Assembly: GCF_900103985.1 (NCBI RefSeq)
Contig: NZ_FNIE01000004.1
Location: forward strand, 124,001-188,000
From: Actinacidiphila guanduensis
GTDB lineage: Bacteria > Actinomycetota > Actinomycetes > Streptomycetales > Streptomycetaceae
DNA length: 64,000 nt
Direction of reading: 5' to 3'
The translations under genes and the position numbers were made by a program. Positions 1-8,552 of the stretch are shown in pieces; within the stretch, counting starts at the first letter, position 1, and each line of letters begins with the position of its first letter. Below the pieces are notes generated by a model. That model was not told where the DNA came from, searched no databases, and saw only the letters and a program-made list of their open reading frames with translations.

Positions 1-1040
1 AGTTCCTCCTCGCCGGGCTCGTACTCCAGCGGGAAGGGCCCGGCGTAGACCCGCCACTCGCGGGTGCTCACCGCGGCGAGGAAGCCGGACGCCCGGGCGT
101 TGAGGACGATGTTCGTGCCGCTGGGGGCGGCGCCCACCCGCGCGGAGATGTCGCCGGTGCGCACGATGAGCCGCAGCCGCTTCTCGGTGGCGTGCCCGCC
201 GTCCCGTTCGATGCCGGCAAGGCGGCGGGTGGTGCTGCGGCCGCCGTCGGTGCCGAGCACGTAGGCGGCGCGGACGGTACGCCGCTCACCGGAGTCCACC
301 TCCACCACCTCCGCCGCGACCGCGTCGGCGTCCTCGTGCAGGGCGACCAGCTCCCAGCCGCCGGCCGCGGTCACCTCGCGCTCGCGCAGGTACTCCAGGA
401 AGACGTGCTGGAAGACGGTCTGCGGCCGGCGCAGGGCCTCGCCCGCCGAGACACCGGCGCCGAGCGGGCCGCGGAAGGCGGGCGGCGGCACCGGCACGAG
501 TTCGTGCCCGGCCAGCGAGGTCACCAGGCGGATGCCCTGGTTCCACTCCGGTGGGAAGGTCCAGGCGTCGCGGACCTGTTGCAGCAGGCCCCAGCGGCGC
601 AGATGCTCCACGACGCGCGGGGTGTGGCCCATCGCGCCCGCCCGCACCAGCGTGGCCGTGCGGGCGCGCTCCACGACGGCCACCCGCACGCCGCGCGAGG
701 TGAGTTCGACCGCGGCGGCGAGGCCGACCGGCCCGGCGCCGACGATCAGCACGTCCACCGTGCGCGGCGGCACGGCGACGGGGAAGCGGACAGTGTGCAC
801 GTCGCGCCCGCCGGTCGGGGAGGGGACTTCCGCTGCGGGCAGGGGCACGTGTGCTGCCGGCGGGGCCGCCTCCGCCGCGGACGGGGCCGTGTGCGCCGCC
901 GGTGCGGTCACCTTGCTCGCAGGCGAGGGTAGTTGCGCTGCCGGCGCGGGCGCCTCCGCTGCGGGCGGGGGTACTTGTGCCTCCGGCGGGGCGGTCGCTG
1001 CGGCCGGCGGGGCGATGCGCGTGGCGGCGGTCCCGGTCAA
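1..1040 (-). CDS. FAD-dependent aromatic-type monooxygenase, 3' end beyond window
   Basis: The conceptual protein has a Rossmann FAD motif VGAGPVGLA near residues 100-108 and the family pattern of group A flavin monooxygenases (PheA/TfdB/MhpA-like), which hydroxylate aromatic or related substrates with NAD(P)H and O2. The gene leaves the window, so the GD and DG motifs' far partners are not seen. It follows the LLM monooxygenase directly: a TTG start at 1040 overlaps the TGA of that gene (TTGA) and has GGAAGGGG 8 bases upstream. With this start the first 90 residues are a Pro/Ala/Val-rich repeat; a GTG at 800 would give a normal-length N-terminus but has no ribosome site. Last gene of the sulfur-type operon. 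Substrate unknown. Confidence 0.85.
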   Translation of the reverse strand, partial: MTGTAATRIAPPAAATAPPEAQVPPPAAEAPAPAAQLPSPASKVTAPAAHTAPSAAEAAPPAAHVPLPAAEVPSPTGGRDVHTVRFPVAVPPRTVDVLIVGAGPVGLAAAVELTSRGVRVAVVERARTATLVRAGAMGHTPRVVEHLRRWGLLQQVRDAWTFPPEWNQGIRLVTSLAGHELVPVPPPAFRGPLGAGVSAGEALRRPQTVFQHVFLEYLREREVTAAGGWELVALHEDADAVAAEVVEVDSGERRTVRAAYVLGTDGGRSTTRRLAGIERDGGHATEKRLRLIVRTGDISARVGAAPSGTNIVLNARASGFLAAVSTREWRVYAGPFPLEYEPGEEE

Positions 1041-2395
1041 CGAGCCGCCCCTTCCGGCTCGTTCGCGAGCCTGCGCTCGCGGGTGTAGCGGTTCTCCGGG
1101 ATCGGCAGGCCGAGGTTGCCGCGCAGCGTGTCGGCCTCGTACGCGGTGCGGAACAGGCCGCGCTTCTGCAGCAGCGGCACCACGCCCTCGACGAAGGCGG
1201 TCAGTTCGGCCTCGGTGCGGAAGGCGAGGTTGATGCCGTCGAAGGTGCCGGCCGCGAACCACTCCTCGATGGTGCCGGCGACCTGCTGCGGGGTGCCGAC
1301 GAAGGGCGAGCGGCGGAACTCCCGTACGGACTGCGCGACTTGGCGCAGTGTCAGGTTCTCCGCCCTGGCCCGGTCGATGATCTTCTGCGCCCCGGTGCGC
1401 CCGCCGCGCTCGGCCAGGTGCGCGACGTCGGGGAAGGGCGCGTCCAGATCGTGCCCGCTGAAGTCGTAGGCGCCGAAGGAGCGGCCGAGCAGCGCGAGGT
1501 TGCGGTCGAAGTCGTCGTCCTCGGCGAAGATCTCCCGCTCGCGGCGGCGGGCGGCCTCCTCGGTGGGGGCGACGATCGGGCCGCCGTGGATGAAGATCTT
1601 GATGTGGTCGGGGTCGCGGCCGTAGGCGGCGGTGCGCTTCTTGATGTCGGCGTAGTACTCCTGGGCTTGGGCGAGGCCGCCGCCGGGCGCGTAGATGCCC
1701 TCGGCGACCCGCGCGGCCAGGTCGCGGCCCTCCTCGGAGACGCCGGCCTGGAAGATGACCGGCTGGCCCTGCGGGGAGCGGGAGATGTTGAGCGGGCCCG
1801 CCACCTTCAGGTGCTCGCCGACGTGGTCGAGCGCGTGCAGCTTCGAGGGGTCGAGGAACACGTTGCGCTCGACGTCGGCGGGGAAGGCGTCGTCCTCGTA
1901 GGAGTCCCACAGGCCGCGGGCGACCTGGACGAACTCCAGGGCGCGGCCGTAGCGGGCGGCGTAGTCGAGGTGCTCGTCCAGCCCGAAGTTCTGTGCGGCG
2001 CCGGTGTCGAAGCTGGTCACGACGTTCCAGCCGGCCCGGCCGCGGCTGATGTGGTCCAGGGAGGCGAAGCGGCGGGCGAGGTTGAAGGGCGAGTTGTACG
2101 TGGAGCTGGCCGTGCCGACCAGGCCGAGGTGCCGGGTGTGGGTGGCAACCGCCGACAGCAGGGTGAGCGGCTCCAGCCGGTTGAGGTAGTGCGCGGGGTA
2201 GGTGGCGTTGATGAACTGGCTGTCGACGATGAACAGAGCGTCGAACAGGGCCTCTTCGGCGAGCTCGGCCTGCCGGATGTAGTAGTCGATGTCGATGCTG
2301 GCGTTCTTGGCGATGCTCGGGTCCTTCCACAGGCCGTGCTGGCCGGGGCCGCCGACGCCGTAGGGGTGCAGGGCGAGGTGGATCGTGCGGGACAT
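1037..2395 (-). CDS. LLM-class flavin-dependent monooxygenase (NtaA/SnaA/DszA family)
   Basis: 452 residues, the usual size of the NtaA/SnaA/DszA/SoxA branch of FMN-dependent, two-component monooxygenases that cleave C-S or C-N bonds in organosulfur or chelator compounds using reduced FMN. The N-terminal stretch with HPYGVGG, the central RAGWNVVTS block and the conserved QAGVSEEGR segment are typical. The ATG at 2395 has AGAGGGAG upstream. It lies 74 bases behind the oligopeptide-type ABC transporter and overlaps the next monooxygenase by its stop codon. A separate flavin reductase (10624-11142) could supply FMNH2. Role in desulfurising an imported organosulfur compound is an inference from family and context. 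Confidence 0.9.
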   Translation of the reverse strand: MSRTIHLALHPYGVGGPGQHGLWKDPSIAKNASIDIDYYIRQAELAEEALFDALFIVDSQFINATYPAHYLNRLEPLTLLSAVATHTRHLGLVGTASSTYNSPFNLARRFASLDHISRGRAGWNVVTSFDTGAAQNFGLDEHLDYAARYGRALEFVQVARGLWDSYEDDAFPADVERNVFLDPSKLHALDHVGEHLKVAGPLNISRSPQGQPVIFQAGVSEEGRDLAARVAEGIYAPGGGLAQAQEYYADIKKRTAAYGRDPDHIKIFIHGGPIVAPTEEAARRREREIFAEDDDFDRNLALLGRSFGAYDFSGHDLDAPFPDVAHLAERGGRTGAQKIIDRARAENLTLRQVAQSVREFRRSPFVGTPQQVAGTIEEWFAAGTFDGINLAFRTEAELTAFVEGVVPLLQKRGLFRTAYEADTLRGNLGLPIPENRYTRERRLANEPEGAAR

Positions 2396-2469
2396 GCTTC
2401 TCCCTCTTCGTGACTGCGGGTTGCTGCGGGTTGCTGCGGGCTGGTTGCGGGCGGCGGGTCCGGCCCGGC

Positions 2470-3366
2470 TCAGGTGGTGAGCGCCGCGCGCAGGGCGGCG
2501 CGCTCGGCCCGGTCGGCGGGGGCGGTGTGCAGGGTGGGCGCGGAGCTGACGAGCAGGCGCGTGTAGGGGTGCCGCGGCCGCCGGATGACGTCGCGGGCGG
2601 TGCCGGTCTCGACCAGTTCGCCCCGGTAGAGGACGGCGATGCGGTCGGCGATCCCGGCGACCGAGCCGAGGTCGTGGGAGATGAGCACGATGGCGACGCC
2701 GGTGGTGCGCAGCTCCTTGAGGATCTGCAGGACCTGGACCCGGTTGGCCGAGTCCAGGGCGCTGACCGGCTCGTCCAGGATGACCAGTTCGGGCTCGGTG
2801 ACCAGCGCGCGGGCGACCGCGACCCGCTGGCGCTGCCCGCCGGAGATCTCTCCCGGCAGCCGGTCCAGCAGTTCCCCGGGCAGCCGGACCCGCTCCAGCA
2901 GGGGGCGGATCCGGGCCAGGGCCTCGCCGCGGGGGACGCCGCGCAGCAGCAGCGGTTCGGCGAGCGAGTCGGCGACGGTGAGGTCGGGGTCGAGGCTGCG
3001 CAGCGGGTCCTGGAAGACGTACTGGACGGTGCCCCGGCGGCGCAGCCGGCGCCACTTGGCCTCGCTGTGGCCGGTCACGTCCTCCCCCGCCACCGTGACC
3101 GTGCCCGCCGAGGCGCGGACCAGGCCGAGGACGGCGCGGGCCAGAGTGGACTTGCCGGAGCCGGTCTCACCGACGATGCCGACGGTCTCGCCGGGGGCGA
3201 CGCTCAAGGTGACGTCGTGCAGCACCTTGCGGCGGCGCCGGCGCAGGCCGTAGTGGACGTCGAGGCCCGTGATGGCGAGGACGGGGCGGGCGGGTGACGG
3301 ATCGTCACGTCGAGTGTCCTGCGGCTCCGGGCCGTCCGCGCGCGGGGCGCTTCCGGGGTGTGTCAT
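2470..3366 (-). CDS. ABC transporter ATP-binding protein, DppF/OppF type
   Basis: 298 residues with Walker A GETGSGKST, Q-loop, signature SGGQRQR and Walker B VILDEP, plus the C-terminal RHPYTRLL segment of oligopeptide/nickel-type ATPases. It energises the importer made by the neighbouring permeases. Its ATG overlaps the stop of the upstream ATPase (ATGA, 3363-3366), so the two ATPases are translationally coupled, as expected for subunits that form a heterodimer. Conserved Arg-rich patch (LRRRRRK) near residue 42 is unusual but sits in a loop of the family. Confidence 0.93.
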   Translation of the reverse strand: MTHPGSAPRADGPEPQDTRRDDPSPARPVLAITGLDVHYGLRRRRRKVLHDVTLSVAPGETVGIVGETGSGKSTLARAVLGLVRASAGTVTVAGEDVTGHSEAKWRRLRRRGTVQYVFQDPLRSLDPDLTVADSLAEPLLLRGVPRGEALARIRPLLERVRLPGELLDRLPGEISGGQRQRVAVARALVTEPELVILDEPVSALDSANRVQVLQILKELRTTGVAIVLISHDLGSVAGIADRIAVLYRGELVETGTARDVIRRPRHPYTRLLVSSAPTLHTAPADRAERAALRAALTT

Positions 3367-4382
3367 CGCGTCTCCTCCTCCGGCGCGCGGAACCGGTCCA
3401 GGCCGTACTGCTCGTGCTCGGCGACCAGCAGCCGGGTGTACTCGTGCCGCGGGTCGTGCAGCACCTGAGCGGTCGGGCCGTGCTCGACGACCTCGCCCTG
3501 CCGCATCACCAGCACCTCGTCGCAGACCTGGGCGATCACGGCCAGGTCGTGTGAGACGACGACCAGCGCCAGGCCGGTCTGCTCGCGCAGGTCGGCCAGC
3601 AGGTCGAGGATCTCGGCCTGCACGGTGACGTCGAGCGCGGTGGTGGCCTCGTCGGCGATCAGGACCCGCGGGCCGGCGGCGATGGCCGCGGCGATCAGGA
3701 CGCGCTGGAGCATCCCGCCGGACAGCTCGAACGGGTACTGGCTGTAGACGAGTTCGGGGTCGCGCAGGTGGACGGCTCGCAGCAGGTCCAGGCCGCGCCG
3801 GCGGGCCTCGCGCCGCCCGCGCCCGGTCTTGACCCGGACCACCTCGGCGATCTGCGCGCCCACCCGGATCGAGGGGTTGAGGTAGGAGGCCGGGTCCTGG
3901 AAGACGGCGCTGACGGTGCTGCCGCGCAGGGCCGTCCACTGCCGAGGGGTCAGGTCGGCGATGTCGGTGCCGGCGATGTGCACCGAGCCGCCGGAGACCT
4001 CGACGTGCGGCGGCAGGATGCCGAGCGCGGCCCGGCAGGTCAGCGTCTTGCCGCTGCCGGACTCGCCGACGATGCCGACCGCCTTGCCGGGGGTCAGCTC
4101 GAAGCCGACGCCGTGCACGATCTCGCGGTCGCCGGCCCGGTCGGTGATGCGCAGGTCGCGCACGCTGAGGACGGGAGCCTCCGGTCCGGGCGCGGTGCCG
4201 TCCGGGCCGGTCGCGGCCGCGGCCTCAGCCGCGGATCGATCGCTCCCGCCGGCCGCGTCGGTCCGCCCGGGTGAACTCCCCGCCCGCGCGGACGCGTTCA
4301 GGTGGCCCGGCTGCTGCTCGGACTGCTGCTGGGACTGTTGCTGGGACCGTTGCTGGGACCGTTTCTCGGACAGGGCCGTCAT
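3363..4382 (-). CDS. ABC transporter ATP-binding protein, DppD/OppD type, with Gln-rich N-terminus
   Basis: 339 residues. After an N-terminal extension of about 70 residues come Walker A GESGSGKT, signature LSGGMLQR and Walker B VLIADE with the EATTALD continuation and H-loop VVSHD, as in DppD. The extension begins MTALSEKRSQQRSQQQ and is encoded by five copies of a 12-bp repeat (4309-4368), followed by Ala/Gly-rich sequence; it is absent from typical family members and should be disordered. ATG overlaps the permease stop (ATGA). The conserved domain starts near residue 72. Confidence 0.92.
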   Translation of the reverse strand: MTALSEKRSQQRSQQQSQQQSEQQPGHLNASARAGSSPGRTDAAGGSDRSAAEAAAATGPDGTAPGPEAPVLSVRDLRITDRAGDREIVHGVGFELTPGKAVGIVGESGSGKTLTCRAALGILPPHVEVSGGSVHIAGTDIADLTPRQWTALRGSTVSAVFQDPASYLNPSIRVGAQIAEVVRVKTGRGRREARRRGLDLLRAVHLRDPELVYSQYPFELSGGMLQRVLIAAAIAAGPRVLIADEATTALDVTVQAEILDLLADLREQTGLALVVVSHDLAVIAQVCDEVLVMRQGEVVEHGPTAQVLHDPRHEYTRLLVAEHEQYGLDRFRAPEEETR

Positions 4383-5269
4383 GACGCGCCTCCGGTCGGT
4401 GCGGGCTCGGTGCGGCCGCGGCGCCCGGCCCGCAGCCTGCGGTGGGCGACGAGCGCGCGGCCCGCCTCGCCGGAGACGTCGCGGATCGCGTCGGCGAGCA
4501 GGTTGCAGGCCCACACGGTGGCCATGATCAGCAGGGCGGGGGCGACCGGCGCCCAGGGCTGGTAGCTGAGGTAGCCGAGGTCGGAGGCGAGCAGGCCGCC
4601 CCAGGTGGGCTCGGGCGGCTGCACACCGATGCCGAGGAAGGTCAGGCTGGAGACGATGACGAAGCCGACACCGATGGTCTGCGCGAGCGCCACCGCGATC
4701 GGCGGGAGCACCTTGACCCACACGTGGCGGCGCACCACCCAGCCCACCGAGGCACCCGCGATCAGCGCGGCCTCGACGTACTGCGAGCGCGCCACGGTCA
4801 AGGTGGCGGCGCGCGAGACGCGGTAGAACAGCGGCGAGACGAGCACGCCGGTGACCAGCATGGCCTGGGTGATGCCGTTACCGAGCAGGGCGATGACCGC
4901 GACGGCGAAGAGCAGGAAGGGCAGCGCGACGAGGGTGTCCACCACGCGCAGGGTGACCCACTCGAAGGCCCGGCCGAGGTAGACCGACAGGATGCCGGGC
5001 ACGACCCCGACCACCAGCGCGGTCAGCGCGACTTCGAGGGAGCCCAGGACGCTGACCCGGGAGCCGGCCAGCAGCCGGCTGAGCACGTCGCGGCCGAGGT
5101 AGTCGGTGCCCAGCGGGTGGGTGCCGGAGCCGGGCGCGAGCGTGCGGGCGCTGGTGGCCAGCGGGTCGTGGGGGGCGAGCACCGGGCCGAGGACGGCGAG
5201 CAGCGCGACGACGGTGAGGATCGCCACGGCGATCCGGCCGGCCGGCAGCGACAGGACACGGCGGAGCAT
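4379..5269 (-). CDS. ABC transporter permease, DppC/OppC type
   Basis: 296 residues, six predicted membrane helices. The family marker HPLGTDYLGRDVLSRLL follows the first helix, and the EAA-loop region (QYVEAALIAGAS) contacts the ATPases. The N-terminal segment before the first helix is short, as in DppC proteins. The start is 3 bases after the stop of the other permease and its ribosome site (GGGGGG) lies inside that gene. Forms the inner-membrane channel with the DppB-type permease. Confidence 0.94.
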   Translation of the reverse strand: MLRRVLSLPAGRIAVAILTVVALLAVLGPVLAPHDPLATSARTLAPGSGTHPLGTDYLGRDVLSRLLAGSRVSVLGSLEVALTALVVGVVPGILSVYLGRAFEWVTLRVVDTLVALPFLLFAVAVIALLGNGITQAMLVTGVLVSPLFYRVSRAATLTVARSQYVEAALIAGASVGWVVRRHVWVKVLPPIAVALAQTIGVGFVIVSSLTFLGIGVQPPEPTWGGLLASDLGYLSYQPWAPVAPALLIMATVWACNLLADAIRDVSGEAGRALVAHRRLRAGRRGRTEPAPTGGAS

Positions 5270-5272
5270 CGC

Positions 5273-6304
5273 TCACACCCCCCGCTGCGAGGCCGGCGTC
5301 ACGCGTGCCAGCACCAGGTTGACCAGCAGGTTGAAGACGACGACCAGCACGATCGAGACCACCAGCACGCCCTGCACGGCGGGCACGTCGCCGGACTGCG
5401 CGGAGTCGTTGGCGAAGCGGCCGAAGCCCTGGAGGCCGAAGACCCACTCGGTGACCACCGAGGCGCCCACCAGCGCGGGGAACTTCAGGCCCAGGGTGGC
5501 GAGCGCGGGTCCGAGTCCGTTGCGCAGGACGTGGCCGAGGAAGATCCGCTGCGGGCTCAGGCCCCGCACCACGGCGCCCGTGACGTAGTTCTCCCGGTAG
5601 GCGGCGACGAGGCTGGTGCGCAACTGGCGGGCCACGTCGGCGACCACGTCGAAGCTCAGGGCGAGCGCCGGCAGCGTGATGTGCTCCAGCCACGGGGTGA
5701 GGCCCTGCGCCATGGGCACGTAGCCGGCCGAGGGGAACACGTGCAGTCCGACGGCGAACGCCTCCACGAGCACGATGCCGACCACGAAGGCGGGCATCAC
5801 CGAGATCAGCGTGACGAACCCGGTGATCGCGCGGTCCACCCAGGTGGTCTGCCGCAGCGCGGCCGTGGTGCCGAGGACGAAGCCGGCCAGGACGCCGATG
5901 ACCAGGGCGAGGCTCGCGACCGACAGGCTGACGCCCAGGCCCAGGCCGATGAGCGTGGAGATGTCGGCGCCGTTGGTCCAGCTGGTGCCGAGGTCGCCGT
6001 GCAGGAGGCCGCCGAACCAGTGCCCGTACTGGACCAGGAACGGCCGGTCGAGCCCCCACTGGGCCTCCACGCGGTGGATCGCCTCGGGTGTCGCGTCCTC
6101 GCCCAACTGGACGCGCGCGGGGCTGAGTCCGCTCAGCGACCGCAGTGCGAACGTCACGAAGGTCGCCACCAGGAAGACCGGTACGAAGATCGCGGCGGAG
6201 CGGGCGAGGGTGGCCAGGACCCGGCCGAGGGCGTGCCGGGCCCGGGCCGCGGTGGGCCCGCGACGGCGCGCGGGCGCGGCCGGCGGCGCGAGGGTCGTCG
6301 TCAT
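5273..6304 (-). CDS. ABC transporter permease, DppB/OppB type
   Basis: 343 residues with a first helix at about residues 35-55, a long extracytoplasmic loop carrying the DppB pattern (WGLDRPFLVQYGHW, GDLGTSW) and five more helices. The ATG at 6304 is preceded by GAGAGGAGGTACCCCC, a strong ribosome site. Lies 77 bases behind the binding-protein gene; the gap is a GT-rich run on the plus strand with no gene. Together with the next four genes it makes a complete peptide/nickel/opine-type importer. Confidence 0.94.
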   Translation of the reverse strand: MTTTLAPPAAPARRRGPTAARARHALGRVLATLARSAAIFVPVFLVATFVTFALRSLSGLSPARVQLGEDATPEAIHRVEAQWGLDRPFLVQYGHWFGGLLHGDLGTSWTNGADISTLIGLGLGVSLSVASLALVIGVLAGFVLGTTAALRQTTWVDRAITGFVTLISVMPAFVVGIVLVEAFAVGLHVFPSAGYVPMAQGLTPWLEHITLPALALSFDVVADVARQLRTSLVAAYRENYVTGAVVRGLSPQRIFLGHVLRNGLGPALATLGLKFPALVGASVVTEWVFGLQGFGRFANDSAQSGDVPAVQGVLVVSIVLVVVFNLLVNLVLARVTPASQRGV

Positions 6305-6381
6305 GGGGGTACCTCCTCTCTGTGGTGGGTGGTGTGTGGGTGGTGCGGGCCTGGTGCGGTGGATCGGTGGGGCCGGTGGGG

Positions 6382-7953
6382 TCAGCGGCCGATGGTCACG
6401 CCGGTCCAGTCGATGTGGCCGGGGTTCTTCGGCAGCGCGGAGATCGCCTTGCTCTTGGCGAAGAGGTTCGGCGCGGAGTAGGTGAAGACCAGGGCCTTGC
6501 TGCGCAGTCCGGCGCGGGTGGCAGCCTGCAGGACGGAGGCGTAGTCGGGCGCGTCGATGCGGGTGCGGCGGACCTTGGCGACGGCCGCCTCGAAGCCGGC
6601 CGGCTCGTACGGCGTGGAGAGGTTCAGCGGGCCGTTGGGGCCGAAGTGGGCGGTGAGGGTCTGCACCGCCGAGTCGCGCCCGGTGGTCCCGTACAGGGAG
6701 AAGGTGAGGTCCTTGGCGAAGAACGGGGTGGCCCAGTTCTTGTCCACCTTGATGGTGACCGTGATGCCGACCTTCGCCAGCTGCGACTGGACGATCTCGG
6801 CCTGCGGGTCGGCGGCCGGGATCACCAGCGACAGCTTGATCTGCCCCGGCTTGTAGCCGGCCGCGGCCAGCAACTGCCGTGACTTGGCGGGGTTGTAGGG
6901 GTAGAGGTCGGCGGACTTCGGGTCGTAGGCGACGTAGCCGGGCGGGAAGGGCTGGTCGGTGGCCTGGCCGTAGCTGAAGGTCAGCTTGTCGACGAACTCC
7001 TGCCGGTTGACGGCGTAGCGGACGGCGTCCACCACGCGGGAGTCGTCGAACGGGGCCTTGTTGACGTTGAGGCTGATGTTCTCGGCGTTGAAGCCCGGCT
7101 GGACGAAGACGTCCAGGCCCGCCTTCTTCGCCGCGCTCGCCTGACTGGGCTCGATGTCGGCGAAGTTGTAGACGCCGGTCTGCAGACCGGAGACGACGGT
7201 GGCGGCGTCGGGGGCGGAGGTCAGCTCCACCGTGTCGATGTGGATGTCCTTGGCGTCCCAGTAGTCGGGGTTCTTCTTCAGCAGCACCTTGGTGCCGGGC
7301 ACCAGCTGGGTGACGGTGAAGGGGCCCGCGCCGACCGGGGACCGGTCGAGCTTCTTCGGGTCCGCCGCCGCCTTGGGGCTCGCGACCTGCAGGACGCGTT
7401 CGCCGAGGAGTTGCGGGATCTGGTAGTCCACCTGGCCGAGGTGGACGATCACGTCGAGCCCTCGCGCGTCCACGGACGTGATCGAGGTGAGGTCGCCGAA
7501 GAGCGCGGAGTCCTTCTGCGTCTTGGCGCGCAGGATCGCGTCCTTGACGGCGGCGGCGTCCAGCGGGGTGCCGTCGCTGAACTTCAGGCCGGACCGCAGG
7601 TGGAAGGTGACCTGGTCGCCCGCGGTGTTGTAGTGCCAGCTCTCGGCGAGGTCGGGAACCGCCTTGCCGGTGGCGTCGGTGCGCGTCAACGAGGCGTAGA
7701 CGAGGGCGAGTTCGCGGAACTGGGCGCCGCTGCCGCCGACCACCGGGTCCCAGTGGGCGGGGAAGGAGGAGGTGGCCCATTTCAGGGTGTCGCCGCCGCT
7801 TCCGGCCGCGGACTCCCCGCCGCCGCAGGCGGTCAGGGTCACCGCGGCGGCGGTGGCGAGGACGGCGGAGACGGCGGCCAGGCGGGTGCGGCGCGGCGGA
7901 CGGGCAGACGGGGCGGACGGGGCGGGGCGGAGGCTGGCGAAGGGCACGGGCAT
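6382..7953 (-). CDS. ABC transporter substrate-binding lipoprotein (SBP family 5)
   Basis: 523 residues. The N-terminus has a basic region, a hydrophobic stretch and a lipobox LTAC with the modified Cys at residue 43, so the protein should be anchored outside the membrane. The body has the family-5 pattern seen in dipeptide, nickel and organosulfur-compound binding proteins (ALVYASL near the start, HWDPVVG, FSDGTPLDA). First structural gene of the operon; 337 bases separate it from the Cys leader peptide. Ligand cannot be read from sequence; context with two monooxygenases suggests an organosulfur compound. Confidence 0.92.
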   Translation of the reverse strand: MPVPFASLRPAPSAPSARPPRRTRLAAVSAVLATAAAVTLTACGGGESAAGSGGDTLKWATSSFPAHWDPVVGGSGAQFRELALVYASLTRTDATGKAVPDLAESWHYNTAGDQVTFHLRSGLKFSDGTPLDAAAVKDAILRAKTQKDSALFGDLTSITSVDARGLDVIVHLGQVDYQIPQLLGERVLQVASPKAAADPKKLDRSPVGAGPFTVTQLVPGTKVLLKKNPDYWDAKDIHIDTVELTSAPDAATVVSGLQTGVYNFADIEPSQASAAKKAGLDVFVQPGFNAENISLNVNKAPFDDSRVVDAVRYAVNRQEFVDKLTFSYGQATDQPFPPGYVAYDPKSADLYPYNPAKSRQLLAAAGYKPGQIKLSLVIPAADPQAEIVQSQLAKVGITVTIKVDKNWATPFFAKDLTFSLYGTTGRDSAVQTLTAHFGPNGPLNLSTPYEPAGFEAAVAKVRRTRIDAPDYASVLQAATRAGLRSKALVFTYSAPNLFAKSKAISALPKNPGHIDWTGVTIGR

Positions 7954-8290
7954 CTCACGCTTTCTCGGGTGCGGCTCGCGTCCTGTGCGGCAGGAGGAGC
8001 GGGCGGAGGGCAGGCGCGGTCGCCGCGCCGACCGGTGGCGCGGGCACGGCGGGCTGCCGGAGGGGGTCGTGGCGCACGCCGTCGCGCCGCCGCGCTCAGG
8101 GCGCGGGCGGGCAGGGCATGTCGGTGCCGGGGGTGTCCCGGGGAAGGTCCCGGACGGGCCCGGGCAGGAGGGGGCGCACGCTGATGCGCGGCGTCAGTGA
8201 CGCGGAACGGCGGGCGCGGAACGGCGCCACGGGAACGGGCCGGTGCCGCCGGGGGCGGTCAGGCGCCGGTGCGTCGTGGACGGCGGAAGG
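7954..8290. other. Long leader between Cys leader peptide and binding-protein gene
   Basis: No convincing gene. On the minus strand, 21 bases after the leader-peptide stop, 8240-8247 (CCGGTGCC on the plus strand) can pair with 8262-8269 (GGCGCCGG) with one mismatch. A competing small hairpin uses 8246-8250 and 8254-8258. These overlapping alternatives could be an attenuator, but GC-rich hairpins are common here and no U-run is visible. Confidence 0.35.
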
Positions 8291-8365
8291 TCAGCGACAG
8301 AGGGCGCTGCACGTGCGCCGCAGGTCCACGTAGCGGCACACCACACCAGGGTGCGTCGTGAGCAT
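8291..8365 (-). CDS. Cysteine-containing leader peptide (putative attenuator uORF)
   Basis: 24 codons ending RYVDLRRTCSALCR, with Cys at residues 10, 19 and 23. Short peptides with a conserved R.DL....SA.CR end are found upstream of sulfur-metabolism and sulfur-transport genes in Streptomyces, and Cys-codon uORFs acting as cysteine-responsive attenuators are known in mycobacteria. The ATG sits 7 bases after a CAAGAT -10 box, so it should be translated without a 5' leader. It precedes the binding-protein/ABC/monooxygenase operon in the same direction. Ribosome stalling at the Cys codons when cysteine is short would then adjust expression; this mechanism is inferred. Confidence 0.8.
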   Translation of the reverse strand: MLTTHPGVVCRYVDLRRTCSALCR

Positions 8366-8372
8366 GGCGCCC

Positions 8373-8402
8373 ATCTTGTGGGTTTCGGCGAGCGACTGTC
8401 AA
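8373..8402 (-). promoter_or_regulatory. Promoter of the sulfur-type operon (leaderless)
   Basis: On the minus strand a perfect TTGACA (8397-8402) is followed after 18 bases by CAAGAT (8373-8378), then 7 bases and the leader-peptide ATG. Transcription should begin at or next to the A of the ATG. Confidence 0.7.
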
Positions 8403-8552
8403 TGGCTACTTTTTGGTGTCTCATTCGGCGGAACAGTGCCGTCCGCCCCGCGCCGGGTCGTACGGGCAGCGGCGCCCGCACCCGTCCGGGAGGACGGCAC
8501 CGCGTGGCCTGCGCCCGCAAATGACCCACCGGCAAGAGAGATTGACGATGCG

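Noticed and set aside
6305..6320. Resemblance of GGAGGTACCCCC before the DppB-type gene to the inner part of the MITE
   Set aside because: Short match that contains a ribosome-binding site; no inverted repeats around it.
4442..6481. A 679-codon plus-strand open frame across the permease genes
   Set aside because: Antisense to two clear ABC permeases; the product is Gly/Asp/Glu/Arg-rich, as antisense of membrane proteins usually is.
8140..8270. A defined rho-independent terminator as attenuator of the sulfur operon
   Set aside because: Hairpins are possible but no U-run follows, and GC-rich pairing is frequent by chance; I kept it only as a candidate structure.
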